A stretch of DNA of 64,000 bases, taken from DATIUV01 sp049322755. Its GTDB lineage: Bacteria; Pseudomonadota; Gammaproteobacteria; Burkholderiales; UBA6910. The notes beneath the pieces were generated by a model. That model was not told the origin of the DNA. It saw nothing but the letters and a program-made list of their open reading frames with translations, and made no database searches. Numbering within the stretch: position 1 is the stretch's first letter; each line of letters opens with the position of its first letter. Where the stretch lies: NCBI GenBank assembly GCA_049322755.1, contig JBMOQX010000039.1, positions 1 to 64,000 on the forward strand, written 5' to 3'. A program made the position numbers and the translations under genes. Below are positions 36,856-45,115 of this stretch, piece after piece.

Positions 36856-38238
36856 TCAATACGCTGCGCCGGCCCGCACCGGTTTCCCGCGGCCCGCGAG
36901 CAGCGGCCCCACCGGCCGCCCCTCCAGATCCGCCACCGTGCGGATCAACGCCTCCGCCTCGGCGGGCGACGCGGCACCGGCGTAGCCCGCGAGCCGCCGG
37001 AACTTCTCCTCCAGTTCCTCGGGCGTGAGGCGGTTGCCGGGGTCGCCCTTGGGCACTTCGATGCGCCGCGAGAACCGCCGCCCGTCGCGCGTCTCCACCT
37101 CCACCACGGCGCTCCATTGCGCCGGATAGGCGCCGTCCACGTCGGGATCCAGCACCATCTCCACGCGCCCGAGCAGGTCCCGCAGCTGGGGATCGGCCAG
37201 CGCCTGCTCGGTGAAGTCCAGCACCGATGCCGAGCGGCGCACGGCGATCAGCGCCAGCACGAACCCCATGCAGAACTTGGACTGGTGGATGGTCTGCGGG
37301 TCCTTCACCGGTCCCAGCACGTCGAGGGCGGCGCGGTAGACGCGCACCGTGATGCGCGCGATGCCGCCGGGCGCGAGGTCGTGCTCGGTCACCAGCATGA
37401 GCAGCGCGTCCGCCGCCGGGTGGGTGTGGCGGCAGGAGGCGTGGTACTTGATCGACGTCTCGGTCACCGCCCAGCGGCTGCCCAGCGCGGCCGTGAGTTT
37501 GCTCGCGTCGGCGTTGCGCGACATGCCGGCGGCCATCCCCTGCTCGCCCTCGAGGATGCGGCTTGCGCCGGTGAAGCCGTCCCGCGCCAGATACGCCGCC
37601 AGCAGGCCGCTGGCGGCGGCCCTGGACGCGTGCAGCTGCTTCGAGTCTGCGGCGTCGCGCAGGAACTCCCACAATCCGGCCGCCTGGGTCCCGGCCGAGC
37701 CGAATGCGTGCAGCATGCGCCCGCCGTCCAGGCCGAGCAGGCGCCCGACCGCGGCGGCCGCGCCCAGGGTGCCCGCCGTCCCGGTGGTGTGGAACACCGT
37801 GTAGTGGCTGCGGCCGAGGAATTCGCCCACCCGCGCGCAGGCTTCGTAGCCGGCGGCGCAGGCAGCGATGAACTCGCGTCCCGACACGCCCAGCGCCTGC
37901 GCGGTCGCCAGCGCGGCGGGGAACACCACCGTGCCGGGATGCGTCACCGACGCGTTGTGCAGGTCGTCCTGCTCCACCACGTGGGAAGCGGCGCCGTTCA
38001 CCAGCGCCGCAAAATACGGCGACGTGCGCTGCCGCGAAACCAGGATCTCGGCCGGACCGTCCGCCGGGCCCATCGTGTCGGCGAACGCTTCCAGCGCCGT
38101 CACCGGCCGCGCGCCACGCCCCGCCAGCGCCGAACCCAGCCAGTCGAGGAACAGCTCCCTGGTGCGCAACACCGCCTCGGCGGGCAGATCGGCGTACTGC
38201 AGGCCGGCGCAGAACTCGGCCAGGCGTCGGGTGGTCAT
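36856..38238 (-). CDS. MmgE/PrpD-family protein
   Basis: The 460-residue protein belongs to the MmgE/PrpD family, which includes 2-methylcitrate dehydratase and cis-aconitate decarboxylase. Conserved blocks include VVEQDDLHNASVTHPGTVVF, GRSHYTVFHTTGTAGTLGAA and KYHASCRHTHPAADAL. The exact substrate is not clear, and no prpB or prpC lies nearby. An in-frame ATG four codons upstream exists, but GGAGGA between the two ATGs favours the start at 38238. A CaiB-type CoA-transferase gene lies upstream. Confidence 0.88.
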   Translation of the reverse strand: MTTRRLAEFCAGLQYADLPAEAVLRTRELFLDWLGSALAGRGARPVTALEAFADTMGPADGPAEILVSRQRTSPYFAALVNGAASHVVEQDDLHNASVTHPGTVVFPAALATAQALGVSGREFIAACAAGYEACARVGEFLGRSHYTVFHTTGTAGTLGAAAAVGRLLGLDGGRMLHAFGSAGTQAAGLWEFLRDAADSKQLHASRAAASGLLAAYLARDGFTGASRILEGEQGMAAGMSRNADASKLTAALGSRWAVTETSIKYHASCRHTHPAADALLMLVTEHDLAPGGIARITVRVYRAALDVLGPVKDPQTIHQSKFCMGFVLALIAVRRSASVLDFTEQALADPQLRDLLGRVEMVLDPDVDGAYPAQWSAVVEVETRDGRRFSRRIEVPKGDPGNRLTPEELEEKFRRLAGYAGAASPAEAEALIRTVADLEGRPVGPLLAGRGKPVRAGAAY

Positions 38239-38322
38239 GGCGTCCTCCATCGTGGGTGTCGGGGGCGTCGCCGCAGTTGGCGCGCCCGTGCGGATCGGAC
38301 CGTCGTCACGGGATTCGGCATC

Positions 38323-39501
38323 CTAGATCGCCCCGTCGGCAGCGAGTCTCGACACCGCATCGTCCGCGAAACCCAATTCGCCGAGGATCGCCCGCGTGTG
38401 CTCCCCTAACGCCGGGATGGCGTCCATGCGCGGATCGAGCTCGTCCGACGTAACCGGCGGCAGCAGCGCCTTGAGCGGGCCCGCGGGCGAATCCACTTCA
38501 CGCCAGCGGCGGCGGGCGGCGAGCTGCGGGTGGTCCCAGAATTCCTGCATCGAATTGAGCCGCGCGTTGGCGATGTCGGCGGCGTCGAGGCGGCGCACCA
38601 TCTCGGCCGAGCCGAACCGCGCGAGCGCGCGCTCCAGCTCGGCGCGCAGCTCGCCGCGGTGGGCCTGGCGAGCGGCGTTGCCGCGGCAGCGGGGATCGTC
38701 CACCAGATCCGGGCGCTCGATCACCTCGCGGCAGAACCGCTCCCATTCGCGCTCGTTCTGGATGCCGAAGAACACCGCCTTGCCGTCCCCGGCGGGAAAC
38801 GGACCATAGGGGAAAATGGTGGCGTGCTCGGCGCCCGTGCGCGGCGGCGGCGAACCGCCGTAAGCAGCGTAATACGCCGGATATCCCATCCACTCGCCCA
38901 GCGCCTCGAACATCGACACGTCGAGCGCCGCGCCCTCGCCCGTCCGCTCCCGCCGGTAAAGCGCGGTGAGGATGCCGGAGTAGGCGTACATGCCGGCGGC
39001 GATGTCGGCGATGGAGATGCCCGCCTTGCTGGGGGTCTCCCCGGTGCCGGTCACCGAGACCACGCCGGACTCGCATTGCACCAGCAGATCGTACGCCTTC
39101 TTGTGGGCGTAGGGCCCGCTGGTGCCATAGCCGGAGATGCCGCAGACGATGAGCCGCGGGTGGCGGGCACGCAGAACGTCCGCCCCCAGCCCCAGCCGCT
39201 CGGCCGCACCCGGCGCCAGGTTCTGGATGAACACGTCCGCCTTGGCGAGCAGCCGCGCCATCACCCCGGCCGCCTGGGGATGCTTCATGTCCAGCGTCAG
39301 GCTCTCCTTCGAGCGGTTGAGCCAGACGAAGTGGGACGACTGGCCCAGCACCGTCGTGTCGTAGCCGCGGGCGAAGTCACCGCCGCCGGGGCGCTCGATC
39401 TTGATCACCCGCGCCCCCAGGTCGGCCAGCTGCCGGCTCGCGAACGGCGCCGCCACCGCCTGCTCCAGCGACACCACCGTTACGCCTTCCAGGGGGCGCA
39501 T
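38323..39501 (-). CDS. Class III (CaiB/BaiF-type) acyl-CoA transferase
   Basis: The protein of about 392 residues moves CoA between carboxylic acids. Family blocks are MRPLEGVTVVSLEQAVAAPF, GARVIKIERPGGGDFARGYD, LNRSKESLTLDMK and ADVFIQNLAPGAAERLG. The catalytic aspartate is probably the one in GTGETPSKAGISIADIAAGM. The ATG at 39501 follows a GGGGGT. A GTG 18 bases further up is possible but lies in a palindromic repeat. The substrate may belong with the neighbouring acyl-CoA dehydrogenase. Confidence 0.9.
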   Translation of the reverse strand: MRPLEGVTVVSLEQAVAAPFASRQLADLGARVIKIERPGGGDFARGYDTTVLGQSSHFVWLNRSKESLTLDMKHPQAAGVMARLLAKADVFIQNLAPGAAERLGLGADVLRARHPRLIVCGISGYGTSGPYAHKKAYDLLVQCESGVVSVTGTGETPSKAGISIADIAAGMYAYSGILTALYRRERTGEGAALDVSMFEALGEWMGYPAYYAAYGGSPPPRTGAEHATIFPYGPFPAGDGKAVFFGIQNEREWERFCREVIERPDLVDDPRCRGNAARQAHRGELRAELERALARFGSAEMVRRLDAADIANARLNSMQEFWDHPQLAARRRWREVDSPAGPLKALLPPVTSDELDPRMDAIPALGEHTRAILGELGFADDAVSRLAADGAI

Positions 39502-39513
39502 TCGGTCAACCCC

Positions 39514-39682
39514 CGCCACAGAGACACAGAGGCACCGAGAAGGACGGAATTCCTTTCACCGCAAAGCCAAGGGCGAAAACAAGGGATTAGTCCGAATACG
39601 CATTCTTGTTTCCTTCGCGTCCGTTGCGTCCTTGGCGGTTCAGAGGTTTTTTCACTCTGTGCCTCAGTGTCTCTGTGGTGGC
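39514..39682. repeat. Nested palindromic intergenic repeat, copy B
   Basis: This copy has the best outer arms: CCACAGAGACACAGAGGCAC on the left and GTGCCTCAGTGTCTCTGTGG on the right, complementary with one mismatch. The inner arms are TTCACCGCAAAGCCAAGGGC and CCTTGGCGGTT preceded by CCTTCGCGTCCGTTGCGT. The whole 169 bp between the CoA-transferase and acyl-CoA dehydrogenase genes is one nested palindrome. Small open frames across it read like typical artefacts of this repeat. Confidence 0.85.
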
Positions 39683-39683
39683 C

Positions 39684-40847
39684 TCAGTAGGACCGCGGCA
39701 GGCCAAGCACGTGCTCGGCGACGTAGGAGAGGATCAGGTTGGTGGAGATCGGCGCCACCTGGTAGAGCCTGGTCTCGCGGAACTTGCGCTCGACGTCGTA
39801 CTCGGCGGCGAAGCCGAAGCCGCCGTGAGTCTGCAGGCAGACGTTGGCCGCCTCCCAGGAGGCGTCGGCCGCCAGGAGCTTCGCCATGTTGGCCTGGGCG
39901 CCGCAGGGTTCGCCGCGGTCGAACAGCTCCGCGGCACGGTGGCGCATGAGGTTGGCGGCCTCGACGTTGACGTAGGCGCGGGCGATGGGAAACTGGATGC
40001 CCTGGTTCTGGCCGATGGGACGGTCGAACACCACCCGCTCGCCCGCGTACGCCGCCGCCTTCCGGATGAACCAGTAGCCGTCGCCGACGCACTCGGCGGC
40101 GATCAGGATGCGCTCCGCGTTCATGCCGTCCAGGATGTAGCGGAAGCCCTTGCCCTCTTCACCGATCAGGCTCGCCGCCGGAATCTCCAGGTTGTCGAAG
40201 AACACCTCGTTGGTTTCGTGGTTCGGCATGTTGCGGATCGGCCGCACGGTGATGCTCTGCCCCACGTGCTGGCGCAGGTCGATGAGGAACACCGAGAGGC
40301 CCTCGCTCCTCTTCCTCACCTCGGCCAGCGGCGTCGTGCGCGCCAGCAGCAGCATCAGGTCGGAATGCTGCACGCGGGAGGTCCACACTTTCTGCCCATT
40401 GACCACGTAGCGGTCGCCCTGGCGCACCGCCATGGTCTTGAGCTTGGTGGTATCGGAGCCGGTGGTGGGCTCGGTGACGGCGAACGACTGCAGCCGCAGC
40501 TCGCCGGTGGCCACCTTGGGCAGGTACTCGCGCTTCTGCGCCTCCGAGCCGTGGCGCAGCACGGTGCCCATGACGTACATCTGCGCGTGGCAGGCGCCGG
40601 AGTTGCCGCCGGAGCGGTTGATCTCCTCCAGGATCACCGAGGCCTCCGCAATCCCCAGGCCGGCGCCGCCGTACTCCTCGGGGATCAGGGCCGAAAGCCA
40701 GCCGGCTTCGGTCAATGCCTTGACGAAGGCTTCGGGATAGGCGCGCTCCTCGTCGACCCGCTGCCAGTAATCGGAGCCGAAGGTTTCGCACAGCGCGCGC
40801 ACCGCCGAACGCAGTTCCGGATGGGATCTCGCTCCCTCGAATTCCAT
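39684..40847 (-). CDS. Acyl-CoA dehydrogenase
   Basis: The 387-residue flavoenzyme adds a 2,3-double bond to acyl-CoA and passes electrons to ETF. The helical N-domain has ALIPEEYGGAGLGIAEASVI, the middle domain FAVTEPTTGSDTTKLKTMAV, and the C-domain CLQTHGGFGFAAEYDVERKF. The length is normal. The chain-length preference is not readable. It lies downstream (leftward) of the bkd promoter region and just before the repeat that precedes the CoA-transferase gene. Confidence 0.94.
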   Translation of the reverse strand: MEFEGARSHPELRSAVRALCETFGSDYWQRVDEERAYPEAFVKALTEAGWLSALIPEEYGGAGLGIAEASVILEEINRSGGNSGACHAQMYVMGTVLRHGSEAQKREYLPKVATGELRLQSFAVTEPTTGSDTTKLKTMAVRQGDRYVVNGQKVWTSRVQHSDLMLLLARTTPLAEVRKRSEGLSVFLIDLRQHVGQSITVRPIRNMPNHETNEVFFDNLEIPAASLIGEEGKGFRYILDGMNAERILIAAECVGDGYWFIRKAAAYAGERVVFDRPIGQNQGIQFPIARAYVNVEAANLMRHRAAELFDRGEPCGAQANMAKLLAADASWEAANVCLQTHGGFGFAAEYDVERKFRETRLYQVAPISTNLILSYVAEHVLGLPRSY

Positions 40848-40932
40848 GGTCGGTGTCGTCGTGGTGGATCGGCCGCCAGCGCGGCGGAGGCGGTATCTTT
40901 GCGGCTGGCTCCGCGGGTGTCAACGGCACCGG

Positions 40933-40960
40933 TTGTGCCGCCGCGGCGGGCTGCTAAACT
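40933..40960 (+). promoter_or_regulatory. Promoter of the 2-oxoacid dehydrogenase operon
   Basis: TTGTGC (40933-40938) and TAAACT (40955-40960) are 16 bases apart. TGC stands before the -10, giving an extended -10 element. Transcription would begin about 30 bases before the GTG start of E1alpha. Confidence 0.45.
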
Positions 40961-40996
40961 GGCGGCACCGTTCGCATTTCCCTGCCGCCAGCCATC

Positions 40997-42073
40997 GTGA
41001 CCACGGTCGCCCGTTTCGAGGTCGCTCTCACCCGCTATCTGGACGAGCACGGCAACGTCCTGGCGCCGCTGCCGGCGCCCTACGACGAGCCCCGCAGTCT
41101 CATCCCGTTCTACCGCGGCATCGTTCTCACCCGCACCTTCGACGCCAGGGCGGTGGCGCTGCAGCGCACCGGCCAGCTCGGCACGTTCGCCTCCTCGCTC
41201 GGCCAGGAAGCCGTGGGCGCCGTCGTCGGCGCGCTGATGCGCCCCGAGGACGTCCTGCTGCCCACTTATCGCGAGGCGGCGGCGCAGCTCGCGCGGGGCG
41301 TCACCATGGTCGAGCTGTTCCGCTACTGGTCCGGCGACGAGGAGGGCAGCAACTTCGCCGGGCCGCGCCAGGACTTCCCGGTGTGCATCACCATCGCCGC
41401 CCAGTGCTGCCACGCCGTCGGCGCCGCGATGGCGTTCAGGCTGCGCCGCGAACCCCGCGTCGCCGTCTGCGTGCAGGGCGACGGCGCCACCTCCAAGGGC
41501 GATTTCTACGAGGCGCTGAACGCTGCCGGCGCGTGGAAGCTGCCGGTGGTCTTCATCGTCATCAACAACCATTGGGCCATTTCGCTGCCGCGCACCGCCC
41601 AGACCGCCGCCTTGACGCTGGCACAGAAGGCGATTGCCGCCGGCATCCCCGGCGAGCAGGCGGACGGCAACGACGCGGTGGCGGTGGCCGACGTCTTCGG
41701 CCGCCAGCTGCAGGCCGCCCGCGACGGGCAGGGCCCCGCGCTGCTGGAGGCGCTGACCTACCGCCTGCACGATCACACCACCGCCGACGACGCCCGCCGC
41801 TACCGCAGCGACGAGGAGGTGCGCCGGGCGTGGGCGCACGAGCCGGTGGTGCGGTTGCGCTCGTATCTCGCCCGTGCCGGCGTCTGGTCGAAAGACGACG
41901 AGGAAACGCTGCTGGCGCAGTGCAACGCCCGGGTGCAGGCGGCGGTGGAGGCGTACCAGAAGCTGCCGCCGCCCGCGCCGGCGGCGATGTTCGATCATCT
42001 TTACGCCACGCTCCCCGCAGCCTACGCCGGCCAGCGGGCGGACCTGGAGCGCGGCGGTTCCGGCCATGGCTGA
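40997..42073 (+). CDS. 2-oxoacid dehydrogenase E1, alpha subunit
   Basis: The 358-residue thiamine-diphosphate subunit belongs to the pyruvate/branched-chain 2-oxoacid dehydrogenase type. The ThDP motif runs from GDGATSKGDFYEALNAAGAW to VIVINN-like FIVINNHWAIS. The phosphate-binding YREAAAQLARG is also visible. With the E1beta it decarboxylates 2-oxoacids and loads the E2 lipoyl arm. The start is GTG with a weak ribosome-binding site. E1beta begins 8 bases before its stop. Branched-chain acids are the more likely substrate, but pyruvate is not excluded. Confidence 0.92.
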   Translation: MTTVARFEVALTRYLDEHGNVLAPLPAPYDEPRSLIPFYRGIVLTRTFDARAVALQRTGQLGTFASSLGQEAVGAVVGALMRPEDVLLPTYREAAAQLARGVTMVELFRYWSGDEEGSNFAGPRQDFPVCITIAAQCCHAVGAAMAFRLRREPRVAVCVQGDGATSKGDFYEALNAAGAWKLPVVFIVINNHWAISLPRTAQTAALTLAQKAIAAGIPGEQADGNDAVAVADVFGRQLQAARDGQGPALLEALTYRLHDHTTADDARRYRSDEEVRRAWAHEPVVRLRSYLARAGVWSKDDEETLLAQCNARVQAAVEAYQKLPPPAPAAMFDHLYATLPAAYAGQRADLERGGSGHG

Positions 42074-43046
42074 CCTGACGCTGGTGGAGGCGGTGAACCG
42101 TGCGCTGCACCACGAGATGGCGCGCGACCCGGCGGTGGTGGTGCTGGGCGAGGATGTCGGCGTCGACGGCGGCGTGTTCCGCGCCACGGTGGGCCTGCTG
42201 GACGCGTTCGGTCCCGAGCGGGTGCTGGATACGCCGCTGGCGGAGAGCCTGATCGGCGGCATGACGGTGGGCATGGCGGCGATGGGTCTGAAGCCGGTGG
42301 CGGAAATCCAGTTCTCCGGCTTCATCTACCCGGTGATGGACCACGTCATCAACCACGCCACGCGGCTGCGCACCCGCACGCGCGGGCGCCTGACCTGCCC
42401 GATGGTGCTGCGCAGCCCTTGCGGTGCCGGCATCCACGCGCCCGAGCATCACTCGGAGAGCGTCGAGGCGTTGTTCGCCCACGTCCCGGGCCTGCGCGTC
42501 GTGATCCCCTCCTCGCCCCAGCGCGCCTACGGCCTGCTGCTGGCTTCGATCCGCGACCCCGACCCGGTGATCTTCCTCGAGCCGACCCGGCTCTACCGTC
42601 TGTTCAAGCAGCCGGTGGAGGACAACGGCGAGGCGCTGCCGCTGGACGTCTGCTTCGTACTGCGCGAAGGCACCGACGCCACGGTGGTGTCCTGGGGCGC
42701 GGCGCTGCACGACGCGCTGGCGGCGGCCGACACGCTCGCCGACGAAGGCATCTCGGTGGAAGTGATCGACGTCGCCACGCTCAAGCCGCTGGACGCGGAG
42801 ACCATCGTCGCGTCGGTGGCCAAGACGGGGCGCTGCGTGGTCGTCCACGAGGCCGCACGCACCGGCGGCTTCGGCGCGGAAATCGCCGCGACGGTGGCCG
42901 AGCATGCCCTCACCTCGCTGCTGGCCCCGGTGCGGCGCGTCACCGGTTACGACTGCGTGGTGCCGCTGGCGAAGCTGGAGCACGCCTACATGCCGGGCCC
43001 GAACCCGATCGCCGCCGCCGTGCGCGGCGTGCTGGAGTACGCATGA
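42066..43046 (+). CDS. 2-oxoacid dehydrogenase E1, beta subunit
   Basis: The 326-residue subunit completes the E1 active site. Family blocks are MADLTLVEAVNRALHHEMAR, GEDVGVDGGVFRATVGL, FGPERVLDTPLAESLIGGM and VHEAARTGGFGAEIAATVAE. The length is standard. The start overlaps the E1alpha stop by 8 bases, and its own stop overlaps the E2 start (ATGA), so the three subunits are made together. Confidence 0.95.
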   Translation: MADLTLVEAVNRALHHEMARDPAVVVLGEDVGVDGGVFRATVGLLDAFGPERVLDTPLAESLIGGMTVGMAAMGLKPVAEIQFSGFIYPVMDHVINHATRLRTRTRGRLTCPMVLRSPCGAGIHAPEHHSESVEALFAHVPGLRVVIPSSPQRAYGLLLASIRDPDPVIFLEPTRLYRLFKQPVEDNGEALPLDVCFVLREGTDATVVSWGAALHDALAAADTLADEGISVEVIDVATLKPLDAETIVASVAKTGRCVVVHEAARTGGFGAEIAATVAEHALTSLLAPVRRVTGYDCVVPLAKLEHAYMPGPNPIAAAVRGVLEYA

Positions 43047-44152
43047 AGATCTTCAACCTGCCCGATCTGGGCGAAGGCCTGCAGGAGGCCGAGGTGGCCC
43101 AGTGGCACGTTTCCGTGGGGGACACGGTGGTGGCCGGCCAGCCGCTGGTGTCGGTGGAAACCGCCAAGGCCATCGTCGAGGTGCCGGCGCCCTTCCCCGG
43201 GCGCGTCGAGAAGCTGTTCGCCGCGGAGGGCGGCGTGGTCAAAGTGGGCCGGCCGCTGGTGGGATTCGAGTCGGAAGGCGTGGCGGCGCACGACACCGGC
43301 ACGGTGGTCGGTTCCGTGGAGTCCGGCTCGCAGGTGGTGGAGGACCGTCCGGCAGCGGTGGCCGGGCGCGGCCCGTCCGGGATCAAGGCCGCGCCGGCGG
43401 TGCGCGCGCTCGCGCACCGTCTCGGCATCGACCTGGCGATGGTGACGCCCACCGGCCCCGACGGCACCATCACCCAGGGCGACGTGCAGCGCGCGGCGCG
43501 CATCCTCAAGGAAGCGGGGCCCCAGGAAGTGCTGCGCGGTGTGCGCCGCGTGATGGCGCAGAACATGGCGCTGGCCCACGCCGAAGTGGCCCCTGCGACG
43601 CTGGTGGAGGACGCCGACATCCACGCCTGGCGCCCGGGCGAGGACGTCACCGTGCGCCTGATCCGCGCGCTGGTGGCGGGCTGCCGCGCGGAAGCCGCGC
43701 TGAACGCCTGGTACGACGGTCAGGCCCTGGCGCGCACGGTGGTGGCGCGCATCGATCTGGGCCTGGCCGTGGACACGGCCGATGGGCTGTTCGTGCCGGT
43801 GATCCGCGACGCCGCAAGCCTGCCCCCCGCGGGAGTGCGGGCCGCAGTGGACCGCGCGGTGGCGCAGGTCAAGGCGCGCAGCGTCCCGCCCGACGAGCTG
43901 CGCGGCAACACCATCACCCTCTCCAACTTCGGCATGATCGGCGGGCGCTACGCGGCGCCGGTGGTGCTGCCGCCGACGGTGGCGATCCTGGGCGCCGGCC
44001 GTGTCCGCGACGCGGTGGTGGCGTGGCACGGCGCGCCGGCGGTACACCGCGTGCTGCCGCTTTCGGTCACCTTCGACCATCGCGCCGTCACCGGCGGCGA
44101 AGCGGGCCGCTTCCTGGCCGCCGTGATCGCGGACCTCGAACGCGCTGACTGA
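43043..44152 (+). CDS. 2-oxoacid dehydrogenase E2, lipoyl acyltransferase
   Basis: The 369-residue protein has an N-terminal lipoyl domain with the lipoylated lysine at 42 (VETAKAIVEVPAP). A peripheral-subunit-binding domain lies near 115-150 (APAVRALAHRLGIDLAMVTP). The catalytic domain ends in VTFDHRAVTGGEAGRF with the active-site histidine. It is shorter than most E2 proteins because the linkers are short and only one lipoyl domain is present. No E3 (lipoamide dehydrogenase) gene follows, so E3 must be shared from elsewhere. Confidence 0.94.
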   Translation: MKIFNLPDLGEGLQEAEVAQWHVSVGDTVVAGQPLVSVETAKAIVEVPAPFPGRVEKLFAAEGGVVKVGRPLVGFESEGVAAHDTGTVVGSVESGSQVVEDRPAAVAGRGPSGIKAAPAVRALAHRLGIDLAMVTPTGPDGTITQGDVQRAARILKEAGPQEVLRGVRRVMAQNMALAHAEVAPATLVEDADIHAWRPGEDVTVRLIRALVAGCRAEAALNAWYDGQALARTVVARIDLGLAVDTADGLFVPVIRDAASLPPAGVRAAVDRAVAQVKARSVPPDELRGNTITLSNFGMIGGRYAAPVVLPPTVAILGAGRVRDAVVAWHGAPAVHRVLPLSVTFDHRAVTGGEAGRFLAAVIADLERAD

Positions 44153-44193
44153 CTTCCGCGGTCGCAGCGCGCGCCGTTGAAGAAAACCGCTTT

Positions 44194-44351
44194 ACCGCAG
44201 AGGCGCGGAGACGCAGAGAAAAACCCCGCAGGGATGAACCGCCAAGGACGCAAAGGCCGCGAAGGAAGACAGGAATTCGTTTCCTTTGCGTCCTTCGCGT
44301 CCCTCGCGGTTCAAGGGAATCCGCATTTCTCTGTGCCTCCGCGTCTGCGGT
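44194..44351. repeat. Nested palindromic intergenic repeat, copy C
   Basis: Outer arms are ACCGCAGAGGCGCGGAGACG (from 44194) and GTGCCTCCGCGTCTGCGGT (to 44351). Inner arms are AACCGCCAAGGACGCAAAGG (44237-44256) and CCTTTGCGTCCTTCGCGTCC (44283-44302), with CTCGCGGTT closing at 44311. It fills the gap between the E2 gene and pcm. Its plan is the same as copies A and B, with different base changes in the arms that are mostly matched on the other side. Confidence 0.85.
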
Positions 44352-44364
44352 TGCGGATGACGTC

Positions 44365-45105
44365 ATGAAGCGAGCGTTGATCGCCTTGATCTGCGCCGCC
44401 GCGCTGGTGGCGGCGGCCCTGACGGCGGCGGCCGGCGGCGACGGCGCGCTCCGCCAGGAGCGGCAGCAGATGGTGGCGACCATCGAAAGCCACGCGCGCG
44501 CCACCGCCGCGTATACCGGCCGCGCCGCGCTTTCGCCCCGGGTGATCGAGGCGCTGGCGAAAGTGCCGCGTCACCGCTTCGTGCCGCCGGAGTGGGCCGG
44601 CACCGCGTACGCCGACCGGCCGCTGCCCATCGGCCACGGCCAGACCATCTCGCAGCCTTTCATCGTGGCGCTCATGACCGACCTGCTGGACCTGAAAGGC
44701 GGCGAGCGCGTGCTGGAGATCGGCACGGGGTCGGGCTACCAGGCGGCGGTGCTGGCCGAGCTGGCGCGGGAGGTCTACACGATCGAGATCGTCGATCCGC
44801 TGGGGCGGCGCGCGGCGGCGCTGCTGAAGGAGCTGGGCCACCGCAACGTGGAAGTGCGCATCGGCGACGGCTACCGCGGCTGGCCGGAGGCCGCACCGTT
44901 CGACGCGATCATCGTCACGGCCGCGCCGACCGCCGTGCCCGAAGCGCTGGTGCAGCAGCTGCGCCCGGGGGGCCGCCTGGTGGTGCCGGTGGGCGGGAGT
45001 TTCGACCTGCAGGTGCTGACCGTGATCGAGAAGCGCGCCGACGGGTCGCTCACGCGCACGCCGGTGCTGCCGGTGCGCTTCGTGCCGATGGTGGAGGCGC
45101 GCTGA
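44365..45105 (+). CDS. pcm: Protein-L-isoaspartate O-methyltransferase with signal peptide
   Basis: The 246-residue enzyme repairs isoaspartyl residues with S-adenosylmethionine. The SAM site is VLEIGTGSGYQAAVLAEL, and PRHRFVPPEWAGTAYADRPL and IGHGQTISQPFIVALM are PCMT signatures. The N-terminus (MKRALIALICAAALVAAALT, then AAAGGDG) is a clear signal peptide or anchor, whereas most Pcm proteins are cytoplasmic. It may therefore act in the periplasm, though the SAM supply there would be a puzzle. Confidence 0.92.
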   Translation: MKRALIALICAAALVAAALTAAAGGDGALRQERQQMVATIESHARATAAYTGRAALSPRVIEALAKVPRHRFVPPEWAGTAYADRPLPIGHGQTISQPFIVALMTDLLDLKGGERVLEIGTGSGYQAAVLAELAREVYTIEIVDPLGRRAAALLKELGHRNVEVRIGDGYRGWPEAAPFDAIIVTAAPTAVPEALVQQLRPGGRLVVPVGGSFDLQVLTVIEKRADGSLTRTPVLPVRFVPMVEAR

Positions 45106-45115
45106 CCCCGCAGGG

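Noticed and set aside
39523..39949. Small proteins read from the palindromic repeats (also around 30560 and 44177)
   Set aside because: They are translations of the nested palindrome, with no ribosome site and no codon bias; similar strings are common database artefacts.
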